Part shown: one piece after another, positions 1-5,233 of the stretch
Position numbering within the stretch: the stretch's first letter is position 1
How the letters are laid out: every line of letters starts with the position of its first letter
From: Pseudonocardia sp.
GTDB taxonomy: Bacteria > Actinomycetota > Actinomycetes > Mycobacteriales > Pseudonocardiaceae
Assembly: GCA_030453005.1 (NCBI GenBank)
Contig: JAKDLE010000265.1
Span: 1 to 5,233, forward strand
Reading direction: 5' to 3'
Length of the DNA: 5,233 bases
The notes under the pieces: generated by a model
Databases searched by the model: none
What the model was told of the DNA's origin: nothing
What the model saw: only the letters and a program-made list of their open reading frames with translations
Position numbers and translations under genes: made by a program

Positions 1-1375
1 CATCGGGGTTGTCCTCGGGGAGTGAGGGAGCGGATCGCGGAGAGGGAACGGCGGACGGAGTGAGGGCGAGGGCAGCGGCGCGCACGGCGGCCACAGAGTC
101 GTGGGTCATCCACACGGGGAGGTCCCCGTTCCCCCAGCCCCACAGCCCGGAACCCGGGTCGAACCAGGTCCATACCCGTGCGAGTGCGGCACCCAGACGG
201 CTGGTGTCCGGTCGTTCGACACCGGCGAGTGCGCGCACCACCCAGGCCGCCGTGAAGTGCCGGATGCTGAGCTCCTCGCGGGCACCCCCGGGGCGGTCGT
301 CCTCGATCTCGCGGCTGATCACCTCGCTGACGCCCTCGTCGTCCCAGGTGCCCGCGAGCCACTCCTGCCCCGCGTACAACGCGTCGCGCAGCTCGGCGCG
401 GTCGATGCTGCGCACTGCGGACTGCAGCACGACGACCGCCCGCGCGGTGTGCGCCGTCGAGGCGGTCAGCTTCGCCTGCGCGTCCCCCACCTTCTCCGGC
501 CAGACGAGCTGCCCGTCGAACGGGCGCCGCGCGGCGAGCAGATACCCGAGCAGATCGTGCGCCAGGTCCGAGTCGGGTGCGATGCGCAGCACGGTCTCGA
601 GCACCGTGGTCAGGACGAAGGTCTGATGGCGGGTGGCGTCGTCGATCAGCCCCTCGAGCATCGTCAGGGCGGCGCCCGGGCTGAGCACGCCGACGCGGCT
701 CAGCGCGTCGACGACCACGGCGGTGGCCTCCGGGCGGGCAGCGGACTGCGACGCCGAGGCCCACCCGTCCATACCGGCTGGACCGGGTATGCGAAAACGC
801 CCGAGACCGCGCGCGACCGTGGCCAGGTCGACGTGCGGGCCCCCGAGCATCAGGAGGATCTTGATGCCGTAAGCCGTCGACATCGACGTGACGGAGCGGT
901 CGTCCTGCTGGAGGTTGTGCGCCCAGCCGAGCGGCGTGCCCTCGGCGTCCCGACGCAGGTGTCGGACGAGGGCATCCCCCACCTGCGTGAAGATCTGCAG
1001 GACGGTGCGGAAGTCCCCGACCGGGGCCGGGAAGTGATTTGTCGGGGCGATGTGCCCTGCCGCCGGACTGATGGCAGGAACGGAGTAGGCCCCCGCCGGA
1101 CGTGACCGCTCCGCGAGCCGGTACAGCTCGCCGCCGGCGCCGAGCAGGTCGTCGAGCTTCTGCGCACGGGCGGGCGAGGGCAGATAGCGACCGCTCTCCC
1201 ACTGGGTCAGGGTCGGGCGGCTGACCTCGACGCGCGCTGCCGCCTGAGCCTGCGTGACCCCGCGGCGGAGGCGTGCCCGACGCAAAGTCGACCCGAAGTC
1301 CGCGAACTCCCCAGGCCTACCTACCGGTAGGGATGGACTACCTACCGCACTCGACGTAGGTTCAGACCTAACCAT
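1..1375 (-). CDS. XRE-family HTH regulator with a large alpha-helical (toroid-like) C-terminal region; C-terminus beyond left edge
   Basis: Reading the minus strand from the ATG at 1375 gives 458 codons without a stop; the end lies outside the window. An in-frame TAG sits four codons upstream of the ATG, and no other ATG or GTG start precedes the HTH, so this start is well supported, although only a weak purine-rich stretch (AGGTAGG) precedes it. Residues 1-22 are probably disordered. Residues about 27-80 form a classic XRE/Cro-CI HTH, with TQAQAAARVEV (41-51) as helix 2 and SRPTLTQWESGRYLP (52-66) as the recognition region. A Pro-rich linker (about 92-115) leads to a long helical region with TSMSTAYGIKILL (163-175) and, at 402-427, a Trp/Gly-rich stretch ending LWGWGNGDLPVWMT. 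These resemble segments of alpha/alpha-toroid proteins of the squalene-cyclase/prenyltransferase type. The catalytic DXDD motif was not seen in the visible part. Residues 439-458 are Pro/Ser-rich, like a linker to more sequence. By inference it is a DNA-binding autoregulator that uses the CCTAC/GTAGG array around its own start. The HTH call is firm; the toroid call is tentative. Confidence 0.88.
   Translation of the reverse strand, partial: MVRSEPTSSAVGSPSLPVGRPGEFADFGSTLRRARLRRGVTQAQAAARVEVSRPTLTQWESGRYLPSPARAQKLDDLLGAGGELYRLAERSRPAGAYSVPAISPAAGHIAPTNHFPAPVGDFRTVLQIFTQVGDALVRHLRRDAEGTPLGWAHNLQQDDRSVTSMSTAYGIKILLMLGGPHVDLATVARGLGRFRIPGPAGMDGWASASQSAARPEATAVVVDALSRVGVLSPGAALTMLEGLIDDATRHQTFVLTTVLETVLRIAPDSDLAHDLLGYLLAARRPFDGQLVWPEKVGDAQAKLTASTAHTARAVVVLQSAVRSIDRAELRDALYAGQEWLAGTWDDEGVSEVISREIEDDRPGGAREELSIRHFTAAWVVRALAGVERPDTSRLGAALARVWTWFDPGSGLWGWGNGDLPVWMTHDSVAAVRAAALALTPSAVPSPRSAPSLPEDNPD
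1320..1331. repeat. Perfect 12-bp palindrome CCTACCGGTAGG
   Basis: The sequence reads identically on both strands and is preceded by an overlapping CCTAC at 1316. It lies inside codons 15-19 of the XRE gene, so a dimer bound here would sit downstream of the transcription start and act as a roadblock. It is the most symmetric member of the operator array. Confidence 0.75.
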
Positions 1376-1440
1376 CAGTGTTACCTACCTTACGTAGGCG
1401 GGGCTGGTCACATGGAGCATGTAGGCAAGGGGAACCGAAC

Positions 1441-1456
1441 GGGTAGGAACCTACCC
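1441..1456. repeat. Inverted repeat GGGTAGG-AA-CCTACCC
   Basis: Two perfect 7-bp arms are separated by AA. The half-sites point the opposite way from the CCTAC...GTAGG pairs elsewhere in the array. It is the array member nearest the plus-strand membrane-protein gene, about 190 bp before its start, and is therefore a candidate operator or promoter-proximal element for that gene. A short hairpin in a transcript is also possible. Confidence 0.55.
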
Positions 1457-1642
1457 CACTCCCGGGGTCGGGTCGAGCACGCCCCCGGCCCGGCGTCCAG
1501 GGCCCGCGCCCCACCGCCCCGCGGCGGGCCACTGGTTCACCCGTCACCACCCGCATGTCATTGGGTACCCGCCCGGTCACCACCGGCGCGGACGGTCCCC
1601 ACACCTCACCTGCCCCACACAACGGGATGCCGAGGCAGCGCC

Positions 1643-2386
1643 ATGGATGTCACCCAGGCTCATCCAACCCAGGCCCATCCAACCCAGATCTTCTCAAGCC
1701 AGACCTATTCGACCCAGGCCTACTCAAGCCAGAACTATCCTGCCCACGCCTGTCGGAGCCAGGCCGATCCGAGCCCGACCGATCCGAGCCCGACCGAGCA
1801 GCGGTCCTCCCGGCCGGAGCCCCACGGGCGAGACCCGCGGGTCACGCCCGACCGCGCGCCGCCCTTCGACGTCGCCGGGGCCCGGGCGCTGAGCATCTCC
1901 CCCGTCCGACGTCCGAACCCGGTGGCCCGGCTGTGGCACTGGCGCTGGCCGGTGCTCCTGGTGCCCGCCGTGCCCGCGGCGCTCGTCGTGTTCGCAGGCG
2001 CCACCCACCCCGCGGCCGCGCTCGTCCTCGTCCTCTCCGCCGTCGCGGGCTTCGTGGGATGGCCGATGGTCCGCAGGTGGGCGATGCGGCGCTTCTGGGC
2101 GATCGTCATGCCCATCCGGCTGCGCATCGCCTTCGCCGAGGTGATGCTCTGCGACCGGGCCGGGAGGACGCCCCGCATCTTCTGGTCGTCCGCGACCGGC
2201 GACGTGGTGCGGATCCGGCTGTGGTGCCCACTCGACCTCGGGCTCGACCGCTTCCGCGATGCCCGTGACACGATCACGACGATCTGCTGGGCGAGCGGGT
2301 TCCACGTCGAACAGGGGGACCAGTGCCGCCAGCACGTCGTGCTGGTCCTCGCGCGCACCCGGAGCGACTCCTGGTGGGACCGGTGA
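1643..2386 (+). CDS. Small membrane protein with pentapeptide repeats and an FtsK/Tra N-terminal-like domain (no ATPase motor)
   Basis: The 247-residue product starts at ATG 1643, which has GAGG seven bases upstream (1632-1635). The frame is also open to an ATG at 1412, but that start has no Shine-Dalgarno and the extra codons lack the G/C third-position bias, so 1643 is preferred. Residues 2-51 are ten tandem pentapeptides (HPTQA-like, drifting to DPSPT). Residues 52-100 are a Pro/Arg-rich linker. Two hydrophobic helices follow at about 102-119 and 124-141. A basic turn (RRWAMRRFW) then leads to a soluble domain, with PIRLRIAFAEVMLC, RTPRIFW, VVRIRLWCPLDLGLDRF and TICWASGFHVEQ in order. From memory, this order matches the membrane/N-terminal region of FtsK/SpoIIIE-type transfer proteins of actinobacterial integrative elements. 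Those proteins continue into a Walker-box translocase, whereas this one ends soon after the domain. It could be a stand-alone membrane adaptor or the truncated remnant of a conjugation gene. It is divergent from the XRE regulator and probably under the same operator array. Confidence is high that it is a gene and moderate for the homology. Confidence 0.78.
   Translation: MDVTQAHPTQAHPTQIFSSQTYSTQAYSSQNYPAHACRSQADPSPTDPSPTEQRSSRPEPHGRDPRVTPDRAPPFDVAGARALSISPVRRPNPVARLWHWRWPVLLVPAVPAALVVFAGATHPAAALVLVLSAVAGFVGWPMVRRWAMRRFWAIVMPIRLRIAFAEVMLCDRAGRTPRIFWSSATGDVVRIRLWCPLDLGLDRFRDARDTITTICWASGFHVEQGDQCRQHVVLVLARTRSDSWWDR
1646..1795 (+). repeat. Ten-unit 15-bp tandem repeat encoding pentapeptides
   Basis: Ten consecutive 15-bp units start right after the ATG. 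The peptides are DVTQA, HPTQA, HPTQI, FSSQT, YSTQA, YSSQN, YPAHA, CRSQA, DPSPT and DPSPT. The DNA consensus is close to NATCCAACCCAGGCC. The last two units (1766-1780 and 1781-1795) are identical to one another, and units 2 and 3 differ only in the last three bases. The unit length is a multiple of three, so copy-number change would keep the frame. Base composition is lower in GC than the flanks. The encoded segment is probably extended or disordered. Confidence 0.9.
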
Positions 2387-2390
2387 GCGG

Positions 2391-2413
2391 GCGCGCCTGC
2401 ACTCAGGCCGCGC
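2391..2413. terminator. GC-rich hairpin between convergent genes, possible bidirectional terminator
   Basis: GCGCGCCTG (2391-2399) pairs with CAGGC-c-CGCGC (2404-2413) around a four-base loop, giving nine base pairs with one bulged C. It fills the 16-bp gap between the stop of the membrane-protein gene (2386) and the stop of the glycosyltransferase gene (2403), and overlaps the latter stop codon. There is no U-tract on either strand. Actinobacterial terminators often lack one, but in sequence this GC-rich such a hairpin may also arise by chance. Confidence 0.35.
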
Positions 2414-3593
2414 GCACCGCGCGCTGCTCGCGGCCCAGCAGCCGCTCGTAGATGCCCTCGAACGTGCCGAGGGTGGTACCCAGCTCGTGCTTCGTGACCA
2501 GCTCACGGCTCGCGGCACCCATCCGCCTGCGCATCTCGGCGTCACCCAGCAGCGCGGCGAGACGGGTGGTGAGCTCGGGCACGTCGCCCGGGGTGAACAG
2601 CCAGCCGTTGCGTCCCGGCCGGACGAGGTGCGGCAGCGCCATCGCGTCGGCGGCGATCACCGGGGTGCCCGCGGCCATCGCCTCCAGCGTGACGATGCTC
2701 TGCAGCTCGGCGATACCGGGCATGCAGAACACGGCGGCCCGACGGTAGGCGGCCACCAGCTCGTCCTCGTCCACGAAGCCCCGGAAGCGGGTGCGGGCGC
2801 CGATGCCGAGCTCGGCCGCGAGGCCCGTCCACTCCTCGCGCATGACGCCCTCGCCGATGATCTCCAGGTTCGCCTCCGTGCCTGCGGGCAGCGCCGCGAA
2901 CGCGCGCAGCAGCTCGTCGACGCGCTTCTCCTGGTCCATCCGTCCGACGAACAGCACGGTGGGCGTCGTGGACGCGTCGGGCTTGTCGCCGCGGTAGCGG
3001 GCGGCGTCGATGCCGCAGGACACCGCGAACGAGCCCGTCATGCCGGTGGCCTTCTCCAGCAGCTCCACCGCACGCGGGGTGGGCGCGGTGACGACGTCGG
3101 CGTGCCGGTAGATCAGGTTCATGTCCCACCAGCCCAGCCGCGTGACCGGGCCCTGCAGCAGCCGCGGCACGCGGGCGTGGCCGACGAGGTTCTCCGGCAT
3201 GAAGTGGTTGGTGGCCACGATCGGCGTGCCTGCGGCCCGGGCGGCGTGCACCAGGCCGCGCCCGACCGGGAAGTGGCCCTGCACGTGCAGCACGTCGGGG
3301 GCGATCTCGGCGAACACGTCGCGGGTCCAGCCGCGGGCGGGCCAGGGCAGCGTGACGCGGAACGTGGGGTGGCTGAACCAGCGGTGCGAGCGCAGCGTGT
3401 GCATCGTGACGCCGTCCTCGACGCGCACGTCGGGCGGGCCGTCGTGCGACGGGCACACAACGTGCACCTCGTGCCCGCGCTCGGCCAGGCCTGCGGCGAG
3501 GCGGGAGGAGAACCGGGACAGCCCATTGACGTCGGGCGCGTAGGTCTCGGCGCCGATCAGGATGCGGAGGCGACGCGGACTGGGCGGCTGCAC
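2403..3593 (-). CDS. GT4-family glycosyltransferase (GT-B fold)
   Basis: The product is a retaining, nucleotide-sugar-dependent glycosyltransferase of about 396 residues. The reading frame is open further upstream to 3821, but that extension overlaps the DMT gene. The GTG at 3593 has GAGAGG nine bases before it and puts the first beta strand (LRILIGAETYAPDVNG, 9-24) at the N-terminus, so it is chosen. Visible GT4 marks are the N-terminal NG glycine loop (23-24), LHVQGHFP (102-109), the donor-phosphate Arg/Lys pair in VGRMDQEKR (R218, K223), LEIIGEG (243-249) and the E-x7-E motif, intact at E296 and E304 in ELQSIVTLEAMAAG. Length is normal for the family. The acceptor cannot be read from sequence. 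The ELQSIVTLEAMA...ADAMALPHLV region recalls diacylglycerol and phosphatidylinositol glycosyltransferases, so a membrane glycolipid or lipoglycan role is a reasonable guess. It lies 43 bp downstream of the DMT gene and is probably co-transcribed with it. Confidence 0.93.
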   Translation of the reverse strand: MQPPSPRRLRILIGAETYAPDVNGLSRFSSRLAAGLAERGHEVHVVCPSHDGPPDVRVEDGVTMHTLRSHRWFSHPTFRVTLPWPARGWTRDVFAEIAPDVLHVQGHFPVGRGLVHAARAAGTPIVATNHFMPENLVGHARVPRLLQGPVTRLGWWDMNLIYRHADVVTAPTPRAVELLEKATGMTGSFAVSCGIDAARYRGDKPDASTTPTVLFVGRMDQEKRVDELLRAFAALPAGTEANLEIIGEGVMREEWTGLAAELGIGARTRFRGFVDEDELVAAYRRAAVFCMPGIAELQSIVTLEAMAAGTPVIAADAMALPHLVRPGRNGWLFTPGDVPELTTRLAALLGDAEMRRRMGAASRELVTKHELGTTLGTFEGIYERLLGREQRAVRAA

Positions 3594-3636
3594 AGGAGGG
3601 ATCCTCTCGGATGCGGTGACGGCGGGAGCGCGCGGG

Positions 3637-4593
3637 TCACAGGCGGGGAACGGCCGGCGCGACGAGTTCGGACGGGAAGGGGCCCGGCACCGCGCGAGCG
3701 GCGGCCCGGGCCCGGCGGGCGTCGGGGTGGTAGCGGGCCAGGGAGACCACACCCGCGGCGGCGGCGGCCGCGCAGGTGAGCAGTACGGCCGCCTCCACCC
3801 CCGACGAGGCGGGGTTCTCACCGAGCAGCAGGATGCCCAGCAGCACCGCGACGATCGGGTCGACGACCGTCAGGCAGGCGATCACGACCTCCGGCGGGCC
3901 GGTCGCGAACCCCTGCTGCACCAGCCAGCCACCGACGAGCAGCGCGACCCCGATGCCTGCCGCGGTACCGAAGAGCCGCGGGTCGGTCCACGACACGAGA
4001 CCCGTGGTGACCTGCAACGACAGGGCCCGCACCAGCGCGGACACCAGCCCGAAGGCCACCGCCCCGGCGGTGACCCAAGCCACGCAACGCACCCAGCCGG
4101 TGCCCAGCGTGGCGACGGCGACGAGCAGCAGGACCAGCGCCGCGCAGACGCCACCGGCGATCAGCGTCGCGAAGTCGGGAACGCGGCTGGAGGTGCTCGA
4201 CTCGGCCGCGATACCGACGAACGCCGCCACGCCCGCCACGCTCAGCGCCACGCCGAGCAGCACGCCGCGACCCGGGCGCTCGCGGGTGCGCCGCACCGTG
4301 AGAATCACGGCCATCGGCACGGCGAGCACACCGATCGGCTGGACGACCGACAGCGGGCTCAGCACGAGCGCCACCGCGTGCAGGCCCGACCCGGCCACCG
4401 CGGCGGCGAGACCGAGCAACCAGCCCGGGCGCTGGAGCAGGGCGCGGAAGGCGGCCAGGCCGAGCCGGCCACCGGCGGCGTCGGAGACGTCGCCGACGGC
4501 CCCGTGCTGCAGGGTGGCGGCCACCGCGAAGCATCCGGCGGCCACCACGGCCAGTGCGATGGCCGGTGACGACGCGAGCAGGGTGGGGTTCAC
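3637..4593 (-). CDS. DMT-superfamily (EamA/NIPA-like) integral membrane transporter
   Basis: The product has 318 residues from the GTG at 4593, with about nine hydrophobic helices (roughly 9-29, 57-78, 82-100, 111-130, 142-163, 168-191, 208-227, 235-257, 264-285) and a short basic, Ala/Pro-rich cytoplasmic tail. The segment SPLSVVQPIGVLAVP (79-93) and the late DPIVAVLLGILLLGE (245-259) are typical of drug/metabolite-transporter superfamily proteins of the EamA/NIPA-like branch. The substrate cannot be inferred. The GTG start was chosen because the first membrane helix begins a few residues later and a G-rich tract precedes it, although GGAAGG is only two bases away, which is too close for ideal spacing. 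In-frame ATGs at 4686 and 4728 would add 31 or 45 hydrophilic, Asp/Arg-rich residues and remain possible. It is probably the first gene of an operon with the glycosyltransferase, and is divergent from the alpha/beta hydrolase. Confidence 0.85.
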   Translation of the reverse strand: MNPTLLASSPAIALAVVAAGCFAVAATLQHGAVGDVSDAAGGRLGLAAFRALLQRPGWLLGLAAAVAGSGLHAVALVLSPLSVVQPIGVLAVPMAVILTVRRTRERPGRGVLLGVALSVAGVAAFVGIAAESSTSSRVPDFATLIAGGVCAALVLLLVAVATLGTGWVRCVAWVTAGAVAFGLVSALVRALSLQVTTGLVSWTDPRLFGTAAGIGVALLVGGWLVQQGFATGPPEVVIACLTVVDPIVAVLLGILLLGENPASSGVEAAVLLTCAAAAAAGVVSLARYHPDARRARAAARAVPGPFPSELVAPAVPRL

Positions 4594-4730
4594 CGCCTTC
4601 CGCCCCGCCCGGCGGCAGGCGCGCCCCCGGTCCGGGCGGCTGGAGCCGCTGGCCTGCCGATCGTCGTCATGATCCCACCGTGGCATCTCGAAGCTGAGAC
4701 GTACATCAGGATCACTACCGAGTGGCATCG

Positions 4731-4741
4731 GGGGTTACCCC
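4731..4741. promoter_or_regulatory. Short palindrome GGGGTTACCCC in the divergent intergenic region
   Basis: GGGGT-T-ACCCC has five-base arms around a central T. It lies just upstream of the ATG at 4728 (the longest possible DMT start) and about 120 bp before the hydrolase gene. It could be an operator, but it is short and G/C runs are common here. Confidence 0.2.
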
Positions 4742-4850
4742 TACATGCGCACATCCGGCCAGTGTTCGCTGATTCGTACTCCGGTCGACTCCCTTTCGTG
4801 ACCGACGACCATTCTCGGCGGACCGGCGCGGCCCGTTCCAGCAGGCCACC

Positions 4851-4856
4851 TACACT
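4851..4856 (+). promoter_or_regulatory. -10 element TACACT for a leaderless hydrolase transcript
   Basis: TACACT fits the actinobacterial -10 consensus TANNNT. Seven bases separate it from the GTG at 4864, exactly where a transcript would begin, and there is no Shine-Dalgarno sequence before that GTG. Together these suggest a leaderless mRNA that begins at the start codon. No convincing -35 hexamer is visible at 16-18 bp. Confidence 0.5.
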
Positions 4857-4863
4857 CCGCGCG

Positions 4864-5233
4864 GTGGCCAGCCTCCCCTCCCCGCCCCGTTCCCGGAGCC
4901 GTCACGAGGTCGTCCTCACGTCCGGAATCGTCGCGTACCGGGCCTACGGTGAACATCCCACCCCTGATCGTCCGGTCGTGGTCATGCTGCACGGACTCCG
5001 TGGTGACCATCACGGGCTCGAACCCATCGTCTCGCATCTCGACGGATTCCGGGTGCTCGTTCCGGATCTGCCGGGGTTCGGCGAGACCCCGCCCCTGCAT
5101 CGGGGTGCGCACGACGTGACCTCTTACGCCGCCTGGACTCGGGAGTTCGTGGCGGCGGCGGCACACGAAGCATCAGGTGGCGTGGTGCTGCTGGGCCATT
5201 CCTTCGGCTCGATCGTGGCCGCGGCGGCCGTCG
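4864..5233 (+). CDS. Alpha/beta-fold hydrolase, N-terminal part; runs off the right edge
   Basis: From GTG 4864 the frame is open for 123 residues to the end of the window. After a short Arg/Ser/Pro-rich start, a beta strand (RPVVVMLHG, 36-44) leads into the oxyanion-hole HG motif (H43-G44, HGLRGDHHG). The strand VLVPDLPGFGET (64-75) follows, and then the nucleophile elbow GHSFGS (111-116) with catalytic serine S113. This order and spacing are those of the alpha/beta-hydrolase superfamily (Abhydrolase_1/6). The catalytic acid and histidine would lie in the missing C-terminal half. The substrate is unknown; esterase, lipase, epoxide-hydrolase-like and haloperoxidase-like relatives all share these motifs. 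The start is supported by the -10 element seven bases upstream. The next in-frame ATG (residue 41) falls inside the core strand and cannot be the start. The gene is divergent from the DMT gene. Confidence 0.92.
   Translation, partial: MASLPSPPRSRSRHEVVLTSGIVAYRAYGEHPTPDRPVVVMLHGLRGDHHGLEPIVSHLDGFRVLVPDLPGFGETPPLHRGAHDVTSYAAWTREFVAAAAHEASGGVVLLGHSFGSIVAAAAV

Larger units (their letters stand above)
1316..1456. promoter_or_regulatory. Operator array of CCTAC/GTAGG repeats in the divergent promoter region
   Basis: Ten exact copies of one pentamer occur here. CCTAC begins at 1316, 1320, 1341, 1384 and 1450; GTAGG begins at 1327, 1356, 1394, 1421 and 1443. Near-copies lie at 1337 (ACTACC) and 1367 (CCTAA). 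By chance about 0.3 copies would be expected over both strands in this length. Several form inverted pairs: CCTACCGGTAGG (1320-1331), CCTAC-5-GTAGG (1384-1398) and GGGTAGG-AA-CCTACCC (1441-1456). The distances 1320 to 1341 (21 bp), 1384 to 1394 (10 bp) and 1421 to 1443 (22 bp) are near whole helical turns, consistent with proteins bound on one DNA face. The array covers the start of the XRE gene and its upstream region, so autoregulation, and control of the divergent membrane-protein gene, are likely. Which protein binds is inference. Confidence 0.8.

Noticed and set aside
101..1105. Plus-strand frame opposite the XRE gene
   Set aside because: The minus strand encodes a clear HTH and a continuous 458-codon frame; the plus-strand peptide has no domain.
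1412..1642. N-terminal extension of the FtsK-like protein from ATG 1412
   Set aside because: It has no Shine-Dalgarno, lacks G/C third-position bias, is low-complexity Pro/Arg peptide, and overlaps operator repeats. ATG 1643 has GAGG at seven bases.
1646..1795. Possible CRISPR array
   Set aside because: Units are 15 bp, directly tandem and without spacers, and they keep an open reading frame, so they form a coding minisatellite.
2259..3779. Long plus-strand frame opposite the glycosyltransferase gene
   Set aside because: It is an antisense shadow of the GT4 gene; the peptide is His/Arg/Gly-rich with no recognisable motifs, as expected for high-GC DNA.
3594..3821. Upstream extension of the glycosyltransferase to ATG 3821
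   Set aside because: It would overlap the DMT gene by about 185 bp and encodes Pro/Arg-rich peptide in the wrong frame of that gene; GTG 3593 has a good Shine-Dalgarno.
3562..4672. Long plus-strand frames opposite the DMT gene
   Set aside because: They mirror the DMT codons and give low-complexity Arg/His/Gln or Thr/Ser/Pro peptides, whereas the minus strand gives clear membrane helices.
4741..5166. Minus-strand 141-codon frame upstream of the DMT gene
   Set aside because: It lies mostly opposite the alpha/beta hydrolase, whose motifs (HG, GHSFGS) are unmistakable, and it has no motifs of its own.

Overview
The window is very GC-rich with strong G/C third-position bias, has GTG starts and a probable leaderless promoter, and encodes an actinobacterial-style XRE regulator and an FtsK/Tra-like membrane domain. 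This points to a high-GC actinomycete, most like the Pseudonocardiales. No rRNA, tRNA, CRISPR array, complete insertion sequence or attachment site was seen.

Left half (1-2386): a divergent pair. On the minus strand, an XRE helix-turn-helix protein starts at 1375 and is still open at the left edge (458 residues visible). Behind the HTH it has a long helical region that looks like an alpha/alpha-toroid (terpene-cyclase/prenyltransferase-like) fold. On the plus strand, a 247-residue membrane protein (1643-2386) starts with ten 15-bp/pentapeptide repeats. It then has two membrane helices and a short soluble domain that resembles the N-terminal part of FtsK/Tra translocases of actinobacterial integrative elements, but the ATPase motor is absent. 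Between and inside the start of the regulator gene (1316-1454) lie ten exact copies of CCTAC/GTAGG, several as inverted pairs. This is almost certainly an operator array, and the XRE protein is the obvious candidate to bind it. It is the most unusual part of the window and may be a small regulated module or a remnant of a mobile element.

Right half (2403-5233): an ordinary-looking chromosomal group. A nine-helix DMT-superfamily membrane protein (3637-4593, minus) is followed after 43 bp by a GT4 glycosyltransferase (2403-3593, minus), probably in one operon. The glycosyltransferase converges with the FtsK-like gene across a 16-bp gap that holds a GC-rich hairpin. Divergent from the DMT gene, an alpha/beta hydrolase begins at a GTG (4864) with a TACACT -10 element seven bases upstream, and runs off the right edge. 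A role of this group in envelope glycolipid metabolism is possible but is inference only.
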